64,000 nucleotides of DNA from Leucothrix mucor DSM 2157. GTDB taxonomy: Bacteria; Pseudomonadota; Gammaproteobacteria; Thiotrichales; Thiotrichaceae. Below, one piece after another: positions 9,004 through 18,263 of this stretch. Numbering within the stretch: the first letter of the stretch is position 1; each line of letters begins with the position of its first letter. The translations under genes and the position numbers were made by a program. The notes beneath the pieces are model-generated. The model did not search any database, was not told where the DNA came from, and worked only from the letters and a program-made list of their open reading frames with translations. The stretch is taken from positions 1,302,001 through 1,366,000 of the forward strand of contig NZ_ATTE01000001.1 of NCBI RefSeq assembly GCF_000419525.1, given 5' to 3'.

Positions 9004-9108
9004 TTTATTTTGATAATGATTCCAATATTATGCTGTTTATCGGGAGTAAAACAAGGGCTAATATACTTCCACTGATTCATTACTAACACCCATCTCGGAG
9101 ATGAGAAA

Positions 9109-9399
9109 ATGGCTAAATTAACAATTGTTGCAAACATCAAAGCAAATGAAGATAAAATTGATCTAGTAAAGGCTGAGCTACTAAAGTTGATTGATATTAC
9201 GCGCGCTGAAGAAGGTTGCATTAACTACGACCTACATCAGGATAATGAAAACCCTGCACACTTCATGTTTTATGAAAACTGGGAGTCTCGTGAACTTTGG
9301 CAGACTCACATGGGTAATCAGCATTTGGCTGACTACATGGCTGCGACAGAAGGTTCAGTAGCTGAGTTTATCTTGAATGAGATGACAGTAATCGCTTAA
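9109..9399 (+). CDS. Putative quinol monooxygenase (ABM family, YgiN-like)
   Basis: A 96-residue single-domain protein of the antibiotic-biosynthesis-monooxygenase fold. Family hallmarks are TIVANIKANEDKIDLVKAEL, the EEGCINYDLHQD segment and FMFYENWES, then HMGNQHLADY. Members are dimeric cofactor-free oxygenases acting on quinols or aromatic polyketides. A GGAG ribosome site lies 8 bases upstream, inside a small palindrome (9091-9103). It is divergent from the LysR gene at 8050 and closed by a terminator. Confidence 0.85.
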   Translation: MAKLTIVANIKANEDKIDLVKAELLKLIDITRAEEGCINYDLHQDNENPAHFMFYENWESRELWQTHMGNQHLADYMAATEGSVAEFILNEMTVIA

Positions 9400-9432
9400 T
9401 CTCTGCACTCACGCAAAGATAGAATCACATAG

Positions 9433-9469
9433 GCCGCTCTTGTTTAAAGCAAACAAGCGCGGCTTTTTT
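9433..9469 (+). terminator. Intrinsic terminator after the ABM monooxygenase gene
   Basis: GCCGC (9433-9437) with TTGTTT pairs with AAACAA and GCGGC (9459-9463), followed directly by a run of six T. It lies 33 bp after the stop codon. Confidence 0.85.
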
Positions 9470-9489
9470 CTAAATGAAGGTTAGATAGT

Positions 9490-9882
9490 ATGAATACTCG
9501 ATTTGATCACATATCTTTAAGTGCGAAAGACCCGGAAGGTATGCGGGATTTTCTGTGCGCTTTGCTGGATCTGCGTGCGGGAGACCGCCCCGGATTCTCC
9601 TTTGATGGTTATTTCTTATTTTCCGGTGATGAGGATCTGATTCATATTTTTGGTCGCTCAGACGATGATAAAATATCAGATAAACTAGGTTTGGCTGAGC
9701 AGAACATTGTGCATCATGTCAGTTTTTACAGTGATGATTATACTGAAACCAAGAAACGTATTGATAAATTAGGTCTACAACATGTGACTTATGATGTTCC
9801 GGGATCTGATGTAAAACAGCTGTTTGTGCGTGCTCCGGAAAACCTATTAATCGAAATTCAGGCAACACCTAAAACGCTATGA
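9490..9882 (+). CDS. VOC/glyoxalase-fold protein
   Basis: A 130-residue vicinal-oxygen-chelate protein with the paired beta-alpha-beta-beta-beta modules of the fold. It starts FDHISLSAKDPEGMRDFLCAL, has a second metal-side segment NIVHHVSFYSDDYTETKKRI and ends LLIEIQATPK. His and Glu at the usual chelating positions (DHI, HHV, IEI) are present, so it could bind a divalent metal. Substrate unknown. Its stop overlaps the start of the 2OG-dependent oxygenase gene (ATGA), which implies co-translation and a shared pathway. Confidence 0.8.
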   Translation: MNTRFDHISLSAKDPEGMRDFLCALLDLRAGDRPGFSFDGYFLFSGDEDLIHIFGRSDDDKISDKLGLAEQNIVHHVSFYSDDYTETKKRIDKLGLQHVTYDVPGSDVKQLFVRAPENLLIEIQATPKTL

Positions 9883-10652
9883 ATACTACAACATCACCGT
9901 TTTACATTGCTGCCCGTGAATCCGGTAGTACATCCAGTGACCTGCCACTATGGGCAAGTCGTACCGAAAACCCTTTGCCACTACATGCACAAGCCCAAAA
10001 ATCTGTTGAGCGGGTTGAGGTGGAAAATGTTCCGGGGGCGTTTCAGTTGTTGGATGTGTTAAGTGCTGATGAGTCAGCTGCATTTCTGAGTGCGACTGAT
10101 GAGATGGGATATACCGAAGATGCTGCGGTGTCTCTGGGGCGTCATATCCGCCACAACAATAACTTGAACTGGATTATCGACACGACGACTGAACGGATGA
10201 TATGGCAGCGAATCCAGCCGGTGTTTGATCGTGCTGATCCCAATTTTGGAGGATATACGCCTCTAGGCTTGAATCAACGTTTTCGTTTCTATCGTTATGG
10301 TGTCGGTGACTTCTTTAGTTTCCATACCGATGGTTCTTGGCCGGGGAGTCAGGTTATTGATGGCAAGCTTGTTGCCGATGCGTTTGGTGATCGTTATAGC
10401 TTGTATACCTTGTTGGTCTTTTTAAATGATGATTTTGAAGGAGGGGAGACACAGTTTTTGATTGATCCTGATGATTCGGGTAAACCGGCACGGAATCCGA
10501 ATCAGGCTAATATTTCTAATGTGAGAACACCCGCTGGTAGTGTTTTGTGTTTTCCGCATGGTACGCATCCGCTTCATTGTCTGCATGGTTCGGCGAAGAT
10601 TACTGCGGGTGTTAAGGATATTATCCGGACGGATGTTTTGTTTAGCCTTTGA
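9879..10652 (+). CDS. 2-oxoglutarate/Fe(II)-dependent oxygenase (prolyl 4-hydroxylase-like)
   Basis: A 257-residue protein whose second half is a double-stranded beta-helix oxygenase core. It has the iron-binding HxD in SFHTDGSWPG (about residue 150) and the distal His in HGTHPLHCLHGS, with the 2-oxoglutarate-binding Arg in IIRTDVLF. FNDDFEGGETQF-like text (LNDDFEGGETQFL) is typical of P4H-type enzymes. The first 50 residues look like a linker with no domain. It overlaps the VOC gene by four bases. Hydroxylation of a protein or small molecule is likely; the substrate cannot be inferred. Confidence 0.85.
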   Translation: MNTTTSPFYIAARESGSTSSDLPLWASRTENPLPLHAQAQKSVERVEVENVPGAFQLLDVLSADESAAFLSATDEMGYTEDAAVSLGRHIRHNNNLNWIIDTTTERMIWQRIQPVFDRADPNFGGYTPLGLNQRFRFYRYGVGDFFSFHTDGSWPGSQVIDGKLVADAFGDRYSLYTLLVFLNDDFEGGETQFLIDPDDSGKPARNPNQANISNVRTPAGSVLCFPHGTHPLHCLHGSAKITAGVKDIIRTDVLFSL

Positions 10653-10677
10653 TGATGTGCCAGCCTTCCTAGCTAGT

Positions 10678-10712
10678 TCTCCTGTTACTGATTAGCTAGC
10701 AGGAGAGTTTTA
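10678..10712 (+). terminator. Possible terminator hairpin
   Basis: TCTCCTG (10678-10684) pairs with CAGGAGA (10700-10706) and is followed by GTTTTA. A nearby TAGCTAG repeat allows an alternative pairing. It lies about 25 bp after the oxygenase stop. Confidence 0.5.
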
Positions 10713-10790
10713 TGCTTGCGAGATGTAATTGCTACATCCCGCAACTTTTCATGCATCTGCTGGATGAGTTGCGTTTAAGTTTGGCGTAGA

Positions 10791-12971
10791 ATGCGCCTCA
10801 TGAATCAACAAATACCTTTAACCCGCGACGTGGTTTTAATCGGCGGCGGACATACGCATGCATTAGTATTGCGCAAATGGGGCATGTCTCCTTTGCCGGG
10901 CGCACGGCTGACCGTGATTAATCCGGGGCCAACAGCGCCTTACAGCGGCATGTTGCCGGGCTTTGTTGCCGGGCATTATTCGCGCGATGAGCTGGATATT
11001 GATCTGGTGCGACTGGCACGTTTTGCCGGTGCGCGGGTGATCATGGCGAAGGCCACCGGTATTGACCGCGAAGCCAAGCTGATTCATGTCAGCGGTCGTG
11101 AGTCGATTGCGTATGACATTGCTTCGGTGGATGTGGGTATTCATTCTGAGATGGGCGAGATTCCAGGTTTTAATGAGCACGCAGTTGCCGTGAAGCCATT
11201 GGATGTACTGAGTGAACACTGGCCGCGTTATTTAAATCAAGTACAAGGCACAACTGACTTAGCCGTGATCGGTGGCGGTGTGGCCGGTGTTGAAGTGACG
11301 CTGGCGATGATGCATGCGCTACGCACTCGCAATGTGACGGCCAATATGAGCCTGATTGATTCGGGTGAGATTTTGGGTGGCGTTGCGCCTCGCGCCAAGG
11401 CGAAGTTACTGGAGCGACTGGCTGACTATAAGGTGACTTTACTCCCCGATAGCAAAGTGGTTGAGATCACCGCTGATAGCATCAAGCTGGAAAGTGGCAA
11501 GTCGATTGCCTCTGAGTTTACATTGGGCGCTGCCGGTGCTCGCCCTTATGGCTGGCTCGCGAAGCTCGGGCTTGAGCTGCATGATGGCTATATTGTGGTG
11601 GATGAGGTGTTACGCTCCAGTGATCATGCGATTTTTGCGGCAGGGGACTGTGCGCATTTGCTCGGTCATCCCCGACCCAAAGCCGGCGTGTTTGCCGTGC
11701 GTGAAGCGCCAGTGCTGTGGCATAACCTGAAAGCGGTGCTGAGTGGCAAGCAGCTACAACCATTCCGTCCCCAAAAGGATTATCTGAAACTGATTTCGTT
11801 AGGCAGCCAGACTGCCTTGGCGGAGAAGTTTGGCTATGTCATTTCGGGCAATGCGCTATGGCGCTGGAAAAATATTATCGATCAGAAATTCATGGCGAAG
11901 TTCTATGAATATCCTGCGATGAAGGTTGAGAAGCTCCCCACAGAGCTGGCCTTAGGTGTGATGGATGTGCTGGCCGATGGCAAGCCCATGTGTGGTGGTT
12001 GCGGTGCGAAAGTCGGGCGTGATGTGCTGTCGGCGGTATTGAAACGCTTGCCACATGCCGAGCGTGATGATGTGTTATCCCGACCCGGTGATGATGCTGC
12101 GATTATGTGTTATGGCGATCAGTATCAGGTGATTACCACCGACCATTTACGTGCCTTTACTGAAGATGTTGCACTACAGGCGCGGATTGCTGCGGTTCAT
12201 GCCTTGGGCGATATCTGGGCAATGGGCGCACAGGCTCAAACGGTTCTCTCAACCATTATCCTGCCACGCATGTCGGCGGATATGCAGGAACGTTATCTGA
12301 CTGAAATCATGACAGCGGCGTCGGAAGTGTTTATGGCGCAAGGTGCAGAGATTGTCGGCGGGCATACCTCACTAGGCACTGAGCTGACGATTGGATTTAC
12401 CATTACCGGCATCTGTGAGCGTGAGCCGATTCAATTATCGGGTGGTCAAGCGGGTGACGTGTTGATCCTGACTAAACCGATCGGTACTGGTACCTTATTG
12501 GCCGCTGAAATGACTATGAAAGCGCGCGGTGAAGATGCGGTTTCGGCGTTAAATGGTATGAAGATGGATCAGGCGGCGGCTGCGGCGATTTTGCAAGATG
12601 CGCACGCAATGACCGATGTCACGGGCTTTGGTTTGGCGGGGCACTTGATGGGTATTTGTGAAGCATCGGGCTGTGGGGCTGAGCTGGACTTAGCGGCGAT
12701 TCCGGTATTGGATGGCGCTGAAGAATTGGCGGAGCAGGGCGTGCGTTCGACGTTGTATCCGGATAATTTTAGAGTGTCTGTGCAGATGGATATTGCTGAA
12801 CCTGAGAGTGCCAAAGTGACCTTGTTATTTGATCCGCAAACGGCGGGTGGCTTGCTGGCGGCGGTGAGTGCGACTAGTGCGGATGAGAAACTGGCGCAGT
12901 TGCAGGCAGCGGGTTATCAGGCGCGGAAGATTGGCGTGTTGGTTAAGGGTGAGCCATTGATCGTGGTGTAG
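10791..12971 (+). CDS. selD: Fused FAD/NAD oxidoreductase - selenide, water dikinase (SelD)
   Basis: A 726-residue two-domain fusion. Residues about 1-375 are an NDH-2/pyridine-nucleotide-disulfide-type flavoprotein, with an FAD motif (VVLIGGGHTHALVL), an NAD motif (LAVIGGGVAGVEV) and IFAAGDCAHL near 290. Residues about 390-726 are SelD, which makes selenophosphate from selenide and ATP. In MCGGCGAKVG, Cys404 and Lys407 match the catalytic Cys/Sec and Lys of SelD; the second Cys of the usual GCGCK is Ala here. Such fusions are known, with the flavoprotein thought to supply reduced selenium. No selA, selB, tRNA-Sec or selU gene is in the window. An alternative start is the ATG at 10800. Confidence 0.9.
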   Translation: MRLMNQQIPLTRDVVLIGGGHTHALVLRKWGMSPLPGARLTVINPGPTAPYSGMLPGFVAGHYSRDELDIDLVRLARFAGARVIMAKATGIDREAKLIHVSGRESIAYDIASVDVGIHSEMGEIPGFNEHAVAVKPLDVLSEHWPRYLNQVQGTTDLAVIGGGVAGVEVTLAMMHALRTRNVTANMSLIDSGEILGGVAPRAKAKLLERLADYKVTLLPDSKVVEITADSIKLESGKSIASEFTLGAAGARPYGWLAKLGLELHDGYIVVDEVLRSSDHAIFAAGDCAHLLGHPRPKAGVFAVREAPVLWHNLKAVLSGKQLQPFRPQKDYLKLISLGSQTALAEKFGYVISGNALWRWKNIIDQKFMAKFYEYPAMKVEKLPTELALGVMDVLADGKPMCGGCGAKVGRDVLSAVLKRLPHAERDDVLSRPGDDAAIMCYGDQYQVITTDHLRAFTEDVALQARIAAVHALGDIWAMGAQAQTVLSTIILPRMSADMQERYLTEIMTAASEVFMAQGAEIVGGHTSLGTELTIGFTITGICEREPIQLSGGQAGDVLILTKPIGTGTLLAAEMTMKARGEDAVSALNGMKMDQAAAAAILQDAHAMTDVTGFGLAGHLMGICEASGCGAELDLAAIPVLDGAEELAEQGVRSTLYPDNFRVSVQMDIAEPESAKVTLLFDPQTAGGLLAAVSATSADEKLAQLQAAGYQARKIGVLVKGEPLIVV

Positions 12972-13014
12972 CTTCAGCCTTAAAGCGAGTCAACGCTTAA
13001 AACGGTTTATCAAA

Positions 13015-13048
13015 AGCCCGCGCTTAGCAATTAAGGCGGGCTGTTTTA
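13015..13048 (+). terminator. Intrinsic terminator after selD
   Basis: AGCCCGC (13015-13021) pairs with GCGGGCT (13036-13042) around a 14-base loop and is followed by GTTTTA. It lies 44 bp after the stop codon. The rest of the gap to 13244 holds no gene. Confidence 0.75.
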
Positions 13049-13244
13049 TGACCTGAAAAATTAGCTCTTAGGGCATTGAGCCTTAGGCAGTTCACTGAGT
13101 ACCGTTCAAATTGTCGCATATTGCAATACTCAATTTTCAATCATCTTTACAATACCTTTGCAGCCCCTTTTCACTACCTTATCCCTTTTAGGAGGAAGAT
13201 AAACGCTACCAATAACACTAGCGATATACGAAAAGGGTGCAACA

Positions 13245-14648
13245 ATGAAAACAAAAAGACCAGTGAATCACCGCATTGTCGGGGTCTCGGTCAGTATTAT
13301 GCTACTGACTGGGTGTACCTCACTCTCTACGATGCAGGACAACTTACCGTGGAAGGCTGGCAGTAGCAATGGCGCGAGTGCCATCACCTCAGCCAATGCG
13401 GCCACTCCGGTAATCAACGTCAATCGCCCAGCCATAAGTGCAGAGTGGTGGCAGCGTTTTAACGACCCGCAGATGACCTCGCTCATTCAGATTGCGTTGC
13501 AAGCCCACCCCAATATTCGCAGTGCGCAAGCCAGCTTACAAAGCGCCCGCGCTAAAAATAGCATTGCCGGTGCTAGTTTATTACCGACCGTGAATAGCTC
13601 CGCCTCAGCTTCCAGAAATAATTCCGGTGATAGCTACAGTTTGGGCATAGGCGCAAGTTGGGAAGCAGATATTTTTGGTGCGAATGGCATGGAGCGCGAT
13701 GCGACCGGCTATGAAATGCAGTCAGCACAAGCCAATCTCGAAGATGTGAAAGCGGCTTTGGCAGCAGAGGTAGCAACCACTTATGTATTGCTGCGCTCAG
13801 GGCAGGCCAGCTTGGCAATTTCTCAGCAGGGCTTAAGCAAGCAAGAAGAAACCTTCAAATTGGTCTCACTCAAACAGCAAGCAGGCTTAGCCACTGGCCT
13901 TGCGGTCGACCAGGCAAGCCTGAGTTTGGGGCAAACCAAAGCCAAAATTCCAGCGCAGCAAAACAGTATTAATCAATCACAAGCCGCTCTGGTTGCCTTG
14001 ACTGGGTTAAGTGCTGAGGAGATTACTAAGCGTGTTTCGGGCGGTGGCTCAATCCCAAGTGTTTCCTTTAGCCTGCTCAATAATATTCCTGCGGACATGA
14101 TTCGCCAGCGTCCGGATATTCGGATGGCGGAGTATGGCGTGTTGGCGTCTAGCTTGCGGGTCAGTATCTCGCAAACAGCGCTGTACCCGAGCTTATCGCT
14201 AAGTGGTTCTTTGGGGCTGAGTAGCCTGTCGTTGTCCGACTTAATCGATCCGGCTGAGATTGCTAAATCGCTGATCGCATCGATCACTGCACCGCTATTT
14301 AACGGCGGTAAATTACGCCAGCAAGTGGTAATTCAGCAGTCCTCTGAGCAGGTGGCATTGGCCAATTATGATAAGGCGATTCGAAGCGCGATTAATGATA
14401 TTGCTGATGCCTTATCCGACCTGCAATCACTGCGCCAGCAAGAGCCTATTCTGGTGAATAACCTGCAACTGGCGCGTAGCAATGAAAAGCTAAGCCAGCT
14501 GAGTTACGAGTCGGGTGAAGATGATTTTACCAGTGTGTTAACCGCACAAAGCACGACATTGAGTGCAGAACAGAGCTTGTCAGCCGCTAAAGCGGAATTC
14601 GCACAAGCAGTGATTAGCGTTTACAAAGCCATCGGCGGCGCGTGGTAA
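13245..14648 (+). CDS. Outer-membrane efflux lipoprotein (NodT/OprM, TolC superfamily)
   Basis: A 467-residue outer-membrane factor with a lipoprotein signal: the lipobox LLTGC puts the acylated Cys near residue 24. Two repeated TolC-type halves follow. The first starts around EWWQRFNDPQMTSLI, and the second carries the family segment PADMIRQRPDIRMAEY. Long alanine- and glutamine-rich coiled coils form the periplasmic barrel. It is the first gene of a four-gene set with a MacA-like adaptor, an ATPase and a permease, so it is the exit duct of that pump. An AAGGGTG sequence precedes the ATG. Confidence 0.92.
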   Translation: MKTKRPVNHRIVGVSVSIMLLTGCTSLSTMQDNLPWKAGSSNGASAITSANAATPVINVNRPAISAEWWQRFNDPQMTSLIQIALQAHPNIRSAQASLQSARAKNSIAGASLLPTVNSSASASRNNSGDSYSLGIGASWEADIFGANGMERDATGYEMQSAQANLEDVKAALAAEVATTYVLLRSGQASLAISQQGLSKQEETFKLVSLKQQAGLATGLAVDQASLSLGQTKAKIPAQQNSINQSQAALVALTGLSAEEITKRVSGGGSIPSVSFSLLNNIPADMIRQRPDIRMAEYGVLASSLRVSISQTALYPSLSLSGSLGLSSLSLSDLIDPAEIAKSLIASITAPLFNGGKLRQQVVIQQSSEQVALANYDKAIRSAINDIADALSDLQSLRQQEPILVNNLQLARSNEKLSQLSYESGEDDFTSVLTAQSTTLSAEQSLSAAKAEFAQAVISVYKAIGGAW

Positions 14649-14658
14649 GGGGACTATT

Positions 14659-16308
14659 ATGACGGATTCAATTGATAATTCAGCCGCTTCGGTTACCGAA
14701 GTCTTAAACCAAGGTGGCGAGCATAAAAAGGGCAGCGGTAAAGCAAAGTGGTGGTTGCTGCTGGTTATTCTCATTGCGGCGGGCTCGTATTACTGGTTCT
14801 TTATGGGCACGGGCAGCGCGCAGGGTAATAAGGATGTGAGCTATACCACCCAGCCTGTGAGCCGTGCGGATATTAGCGTCACAGTGCTGGCCACCGGAAA
14901 CCTGGAGCCATTAAACGATGTTCAGATTGGTACTGAGCTTTCCGGAACGGTGGCCGAGGTGCTGGTTGAGGCCAATGATCAGGTGACTAAAGGGCAGGTA
15001 TTAGCGCGTTTAAATACCGATCAACTTGAAGATACCATTACCAAAGCTAAGGCGGCGCTCGTCTCAGCAGAATCTGAGATTACACAGGCCAAAGCCAAGA
15101 TTACGCAAGCGGATGCGGGCATCAGGCAGTCTCAATCCAGTATTCAAAAATCACAGGCATCGATTCTGCAAGTGCAAGCCAGCCAAGCGCAGGCCACGGC
15201 TCAGATATTGCAGGCCCGTAGCACGACCGATGAGGCACGTGCTAACTACGACCGTTTACAGCAGTTGTATCAAAAAAGTGGCGGGAAGATTCCTTCACGT
15301 AGCGATTTGGATGCAGCCAAAGCAAGCTGGGAGCGGGCACAAGCGGCGTTATCCTCTGCTATGGCGAGTGCCGATAGTGCAACGGCGGGAGTCTCCTCTG
15401 CGCGCGCTGACCTTGACGGAACACGTGCGAATGATAGTTCAATGACTGCGGCCAAAATCACCGCAGAGGCTGCGCTGAAATCAGCTGAAGCGAATGTGAT
15501 TCAGGCAAAAGCAACTTTGCGTTCGGCAGAGACTAATCTGAGCAAAGCCATTATCAAGGCACCGATTGATGGCGTTGTGTTGTCACGTTCGATTGAGGCG
15601 GGGCAAACGGTGGCTTCCTCATTATCCGCGCCAACCTTGTTTACCATTGCGGAAGATCTTTCGAAGATGGAGCTGCAGGTGAGTGTTGATGAGGCGGATG
15701 TGGGGCAGGTGAAAGCCGGCCTTGCGGCGACCTTTACCGTCGATGCATGGCCTGGTCGCAAATATGACGCCAATACCACGCGAGTGAGTTTAGCGGCGGA
15801 TACGTCTGAGAATGTTATCTCCTACCTCACCTTTTTGGCGGTGGATAATAAGGACTTATCGCTGCGCTTGGGCATGACGGCTACCGCGAGCATTGAAACA
15901 CAGTCCAGAAAAGACAGCTTACGCGTTCCCAATACGGCGCTGCGCTTCACCCCTCCGAATGCCGGTGGTGGCACAAGAGCAGGCGGAGGCAATCGTCCAG
16001 CGGGTGCTGAAAGAGGCAATAGAGATGCCAGTAGTCGAGAGGCAGCCAGTAAAGACAGTGGCAGTTTTCTCTCTAAGCTGATGCCAAGCCCACGCGGCGG
16101 CAACCGTACACCAAGAAAGCAACAAACTAATAACACACCAACGCCAGCGACCTCGGGTGAGCAACGGATTTGGGTATTGGAAGATGGCGAGCCACGCCCG
16201 ATTAGAGTGGTCACGGGTATTACCGACGGCAAGTACACCGAAATTGTCTCGGGCGATTTGACCGAAGGCATGGAAGTCATCACCCAAAGTACAGGTGGTG
16301 CATCATGA
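14659..16308 (+). CDS. macA: MacA-like periplasmic adaptor (membrane fusion protein)
   Basis: A 549-residue HlyD/MacA-type adaptor with one N-terminal membrane anchor (about residues 30-50). A lipoyl half-motif follows (LEPLNDVQIGTELSGTVAEV), then a very long alpha-hairpin (about 115-295), the second lipoyl half (IIKAPIDGVVLSRSIEAGQT), and beta-barrel and membrane-proximal domains. Two things are odd. MacA proteins are usually near 370-400 residues, and a Gly/Arg/Asn/Ser-rich insert of about 70 residues (about 430-500) splits the barrel from the last domain. It lies 10 bp after the efflux-duct gene and overlaps the ATPase gene by four bases. Confidence 0.9.
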   Translation: MTDSIDNSAASVTEVLNQGGEHKKGSGKAKWWLLLVILIAAGSYYWFFMGTGSAQGNKDVSYTTQPVSRADISVTVLATGNLEPLNDVQIGTELSGTVAEVLVEANDQVTKGQVLARLNTDQLEDTITKAKAALVSAESEITQAKAKITQADAGIRQSQSSIQKSQASILQVQASQAQATAQILQARSTTDEARANYDRLQQLYQKSGGKIPSRSDLDAAKASWERAQAALSSAMASADSATAGVSSARADLDGTRANDSSMTAAKITAEAALKSAEANVIQAKATLRSAETNLSKAIIKAPIDGVVLSRSIEAGQTVASSLSAPTLFTIAEDLSKMELQVSVDEADVGQVKAGLAATFTVDAWPGRKYDANTTRVSLAADTSENVISYLTFLAVDNKDLSLRLGMTATASIETQSRKDSLRVPNTALRFTPPNAGGGTRAGGGNRPAGAERGNRDASSREAASKDSGSFLSKLMPSPRGGNRTPRKQQTNNTPTPATSGEQRIWVLEDGEPRPIRVVTGITDGKYTEIVSGDLTEGMEVITQSTGGAS

Positions 16309-17000
16309 CCCGACTGATTGAATTCACCAATGTCACCAAAGCTTATGGTAAAGGGACGGCACGGTTTCAGGCACTGAAGGGCGTCGACCTGCGCATTGAC
16401 GAAGGCGACTTTTTAGCAGTGATGGGGCCAAGTGGCTCCGGTAAATCGACCGTGATGAATATCATTGGTTGTTTGGATCAGGCGACTACGGGGAACTATA
16501 TGTTTCGCGATGCAGTGGTTGAATCCTTAGACCGTAACCAACGGGCCTTGCTGCGCCGTTATTACATGGGCTTTGTGTTTCAGGGCTTCAATTTATTGGC
16601 ACGGACCAGCGCTCAGGAAAATGTGGAATTGCCGCTGCTGTATCGGGGCGAAAGTGCCAGCAAGCGCCGCATTGCCGCGCAGGAAGCCTTGAAGTTGGTT
16701 GGTTTGGCGGAGTGGGGGCATCATACCTCGGCAGAGCTGTCCGGAGGGCAGCAACAACGGGTCGCGATTGCGCGTGCCATTGTTACTAACCCAACCATTT
16801 TGCTGGCCGATGAGCCGACCGGTAACTTAGACACTCAACGTAGTATCGAGATTATGGAATTGCTGAATCGATTAAATACCGAGCGTGGGATCACCGTCAT
16901 GATGGTGACCCACGAGCCGGATATGGCGGAATTCGCCAAGCGCATCATTCACTTTGTGGATGGTAAGGTCGATAGCGACAAACGGCTACGGGAGATTTAA
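16305..17000 (+). CDS. macB: MacB-type ABC transporter ATP-binding protein
   Basis: A 231-residue LolD/MacB-family ATPase. Walker A is GPSGSGKST (about residue 45), the Q-loop is FVFQGFNLL, the signature is [14 protein letters not shown] and Walker B is [12 protein letters not shown]. MacB is normally a single chain of ATPase plus permease; here the two halves are separate genes, as in LolCDE-like and many MacB-like systems. The ATPase powers mechanotransmission that drives the adaptor-duct assembly. It overlaps the adaptor by four bases and the permease starts two bases after its stop. Confidence 0.92.
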   Translation: MTRLIEFTNVTKAYGKGTARFQALKGVDLRIDEGDFLAVMGPSGSGKSTVMNIIGCLDQATTGNYMFRDAVVESLDRNQRALLRRYYMGFVFQGFNLLARTSAQENVELPLLYRGESASKRRIAAQEALKLVGLAEWGHHTSAELSGGQQQRVAIARAIVTNPTILLADEPTGNLDTQRSIEIMELLNRLNTERGITVMMVTHEPDMAEFAKRIIHFVDGKVDSDKRLREI

Positions 17001-17002
17001 CC

Positions 17003-18214
17003 ATGTTATGGAATAGCTTTTTACTGGCCTTTGGCGAAATCAGACGGAATTTACTGCGCTCATTTTTAACCATTATTGGCATCGTAATTGGAGTGTCGGC
17101 GGTGATTACCATGGTCACCGTGGGTAATGGGGCCACACAGGCGGTTAAGAATCAGGTCGCGAGCTTAGGGAGCAACTTGCTGATGCTGCGCCCCGGTCAA
17201 AGTCGTCGAGGCCCAGGTAGTGGTCGCAGCAGTTCGCCATCATTTACGGTAACGGACTCGGAAGCGATTAGCGAGTTGATCACCGGGCTCTCCGCCGTTG
17301 CGCCCCAGGTCTCTACCAGTGCGACAGTGGTTGCGGGGGCCAATAACTGGTCCACCAGCATTGTGGGCGCCACCAATGATTACTTTGTGGCTGGCAGCTG
17401 GACTTTAGCCAGTGGCCGCCAATTTACCGACGAGGAAGTGAGTACCGGTGCGTCGGTCTGCATGTTGGGCGAGACGATTCGTCGCGAGCTGTATGGCACC
17501 TCGCAGCCACTGGGCGAAAGCCTGCGGGTAAAGAACTTTACCTGTGAAATTATTGGCTGGCTGGACAGCAAAGGGCAATCTTCCATGGGCGGTGATCAGG
17601 ATGATACCGTCGTCATGCCACTGAGAACGGTGCAACGTCGGTTGACCGGAAGTCAGGACGTTAGCTCTATTCAAATCTCGGTGACTGAAGAGGACGATAT
17701 CAGCCGAGTTCAAAGCGAACTGACCTCACTCATGCGTGAGCGCAGACGCTTAACCAACGAGGAAGAAGACAATTTTAATGTGCTCGATACGCGGCAAATT
17801 GCCGATGCCATGTCGGGGACGACCGAAGTGATGACCATGCTGCTGGCGGCAGTGGCCTCGGTGAGCTTGCTGGTAGGCGGTATCGGGATTATGAATATTA
17901 TGCTGGTCTCGGTGACCGAGCGGATTCGTGAGATTGGTATTCGTTTGGCGATTGGCGCGCTGGAGCGGGAAGTGCTGTTGCAGTTTTTGATTGAGGCCGT
18001 GGCGCTATCGACCTTGGGCGGTGTGATCGGGATTATTCTGGCGACGATTGCCTCTATCGTACTGTCGAATGTGATGGGCTTGCCTTATGAGTTTAATCTG
18101 CAAATTAACCTGCTGTCGTTTATATTTTCGGCGGGCATTGGGGTGGTCTTTGGGTATGTACCGGCGAGTAGGGCGGCACGCTTAGATCCGATTGAGGCGT
18201 TGCGGCATGAGTAA
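17003..18214 (+). CDS. MacB/FtsX-type ABC permease
   Basis: A 403-residue permease with the MacB topology: one N-terminal membrane helix (about 18-42), a large periplasmic domain (about 45-275), then three helices at the C-terminus (from about 282, with LLVGGIGIMNIMLVSV and REIGIRLAIGA). It ends with the conserved PASRAARLDPIEALRHE. A short Arg/Gly/Ser-rich loop near residues 65-78 is similar in style to the insert in the adaptor. Together with the three upstream genes it makes a complete tripartite exporter; the substrate (drug, toxin, lipopeptide or siderophore) is not visible from sequence. Confidence 0.92.
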   Translation: MLWNSFLLAFGEIRRNLLRSFLTIIGIVIGVSAVITMVTVGNGATQAVKNQVASLGSNLLMLRPGQSRRGPGSGRSSSPSFTVTDSEAISELITGLSAVAPQVSTSATVVAGANNWSTSIVGATNDYFVAGSWTLASGRQFTDEEVSTGASVCMLGETIRRELYGTSQPLGESLRVKNFTCEIIGWLDSKGQSSMGGDQDDTVVMPLRTVQRRLTGSQDVSSIQISVTEEDDISRVQSELTSLMRERRRLTNEEEDNFNVLDTRQIADAMSGTTEVMTMLLAAVASVSLLVGGIGIMNIMLVSVTERIREIGIRLAIGALEREVLLQFLIEAVALSTLGGVIGIILATIASIVLSNVMGLPYEFNLQINLLSFIFSAGIGVVFGYVPASRAARLDPIEALRHE

Positions 18215-18216
18215 TT

Positions 18217-18252
18217 AAAAGCCCCAATTTCTTATGAAATTGGGGCTTTTTT
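18217..18252. terminator. Strong intrinsic terminator of the efflux operon
   Basis: A 15-bp perfect stem (18217-18231 pairing with 18236-18250) with a TTAT loop. It has an A-run on the left and a T-run on the right, so it can act on both strands. It lies between the permease and the convergent GntR gene. Confidence 0.92.
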
Positions 18253-18263
18253 GACTGAGTTGC

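Noticed and set aside
13180-13205. AGGAGGAAG ribosome-like sequence before the efflux operon
   Set aside because: No start codon at a suitable distance opens a credible frame; the real start is 13245.
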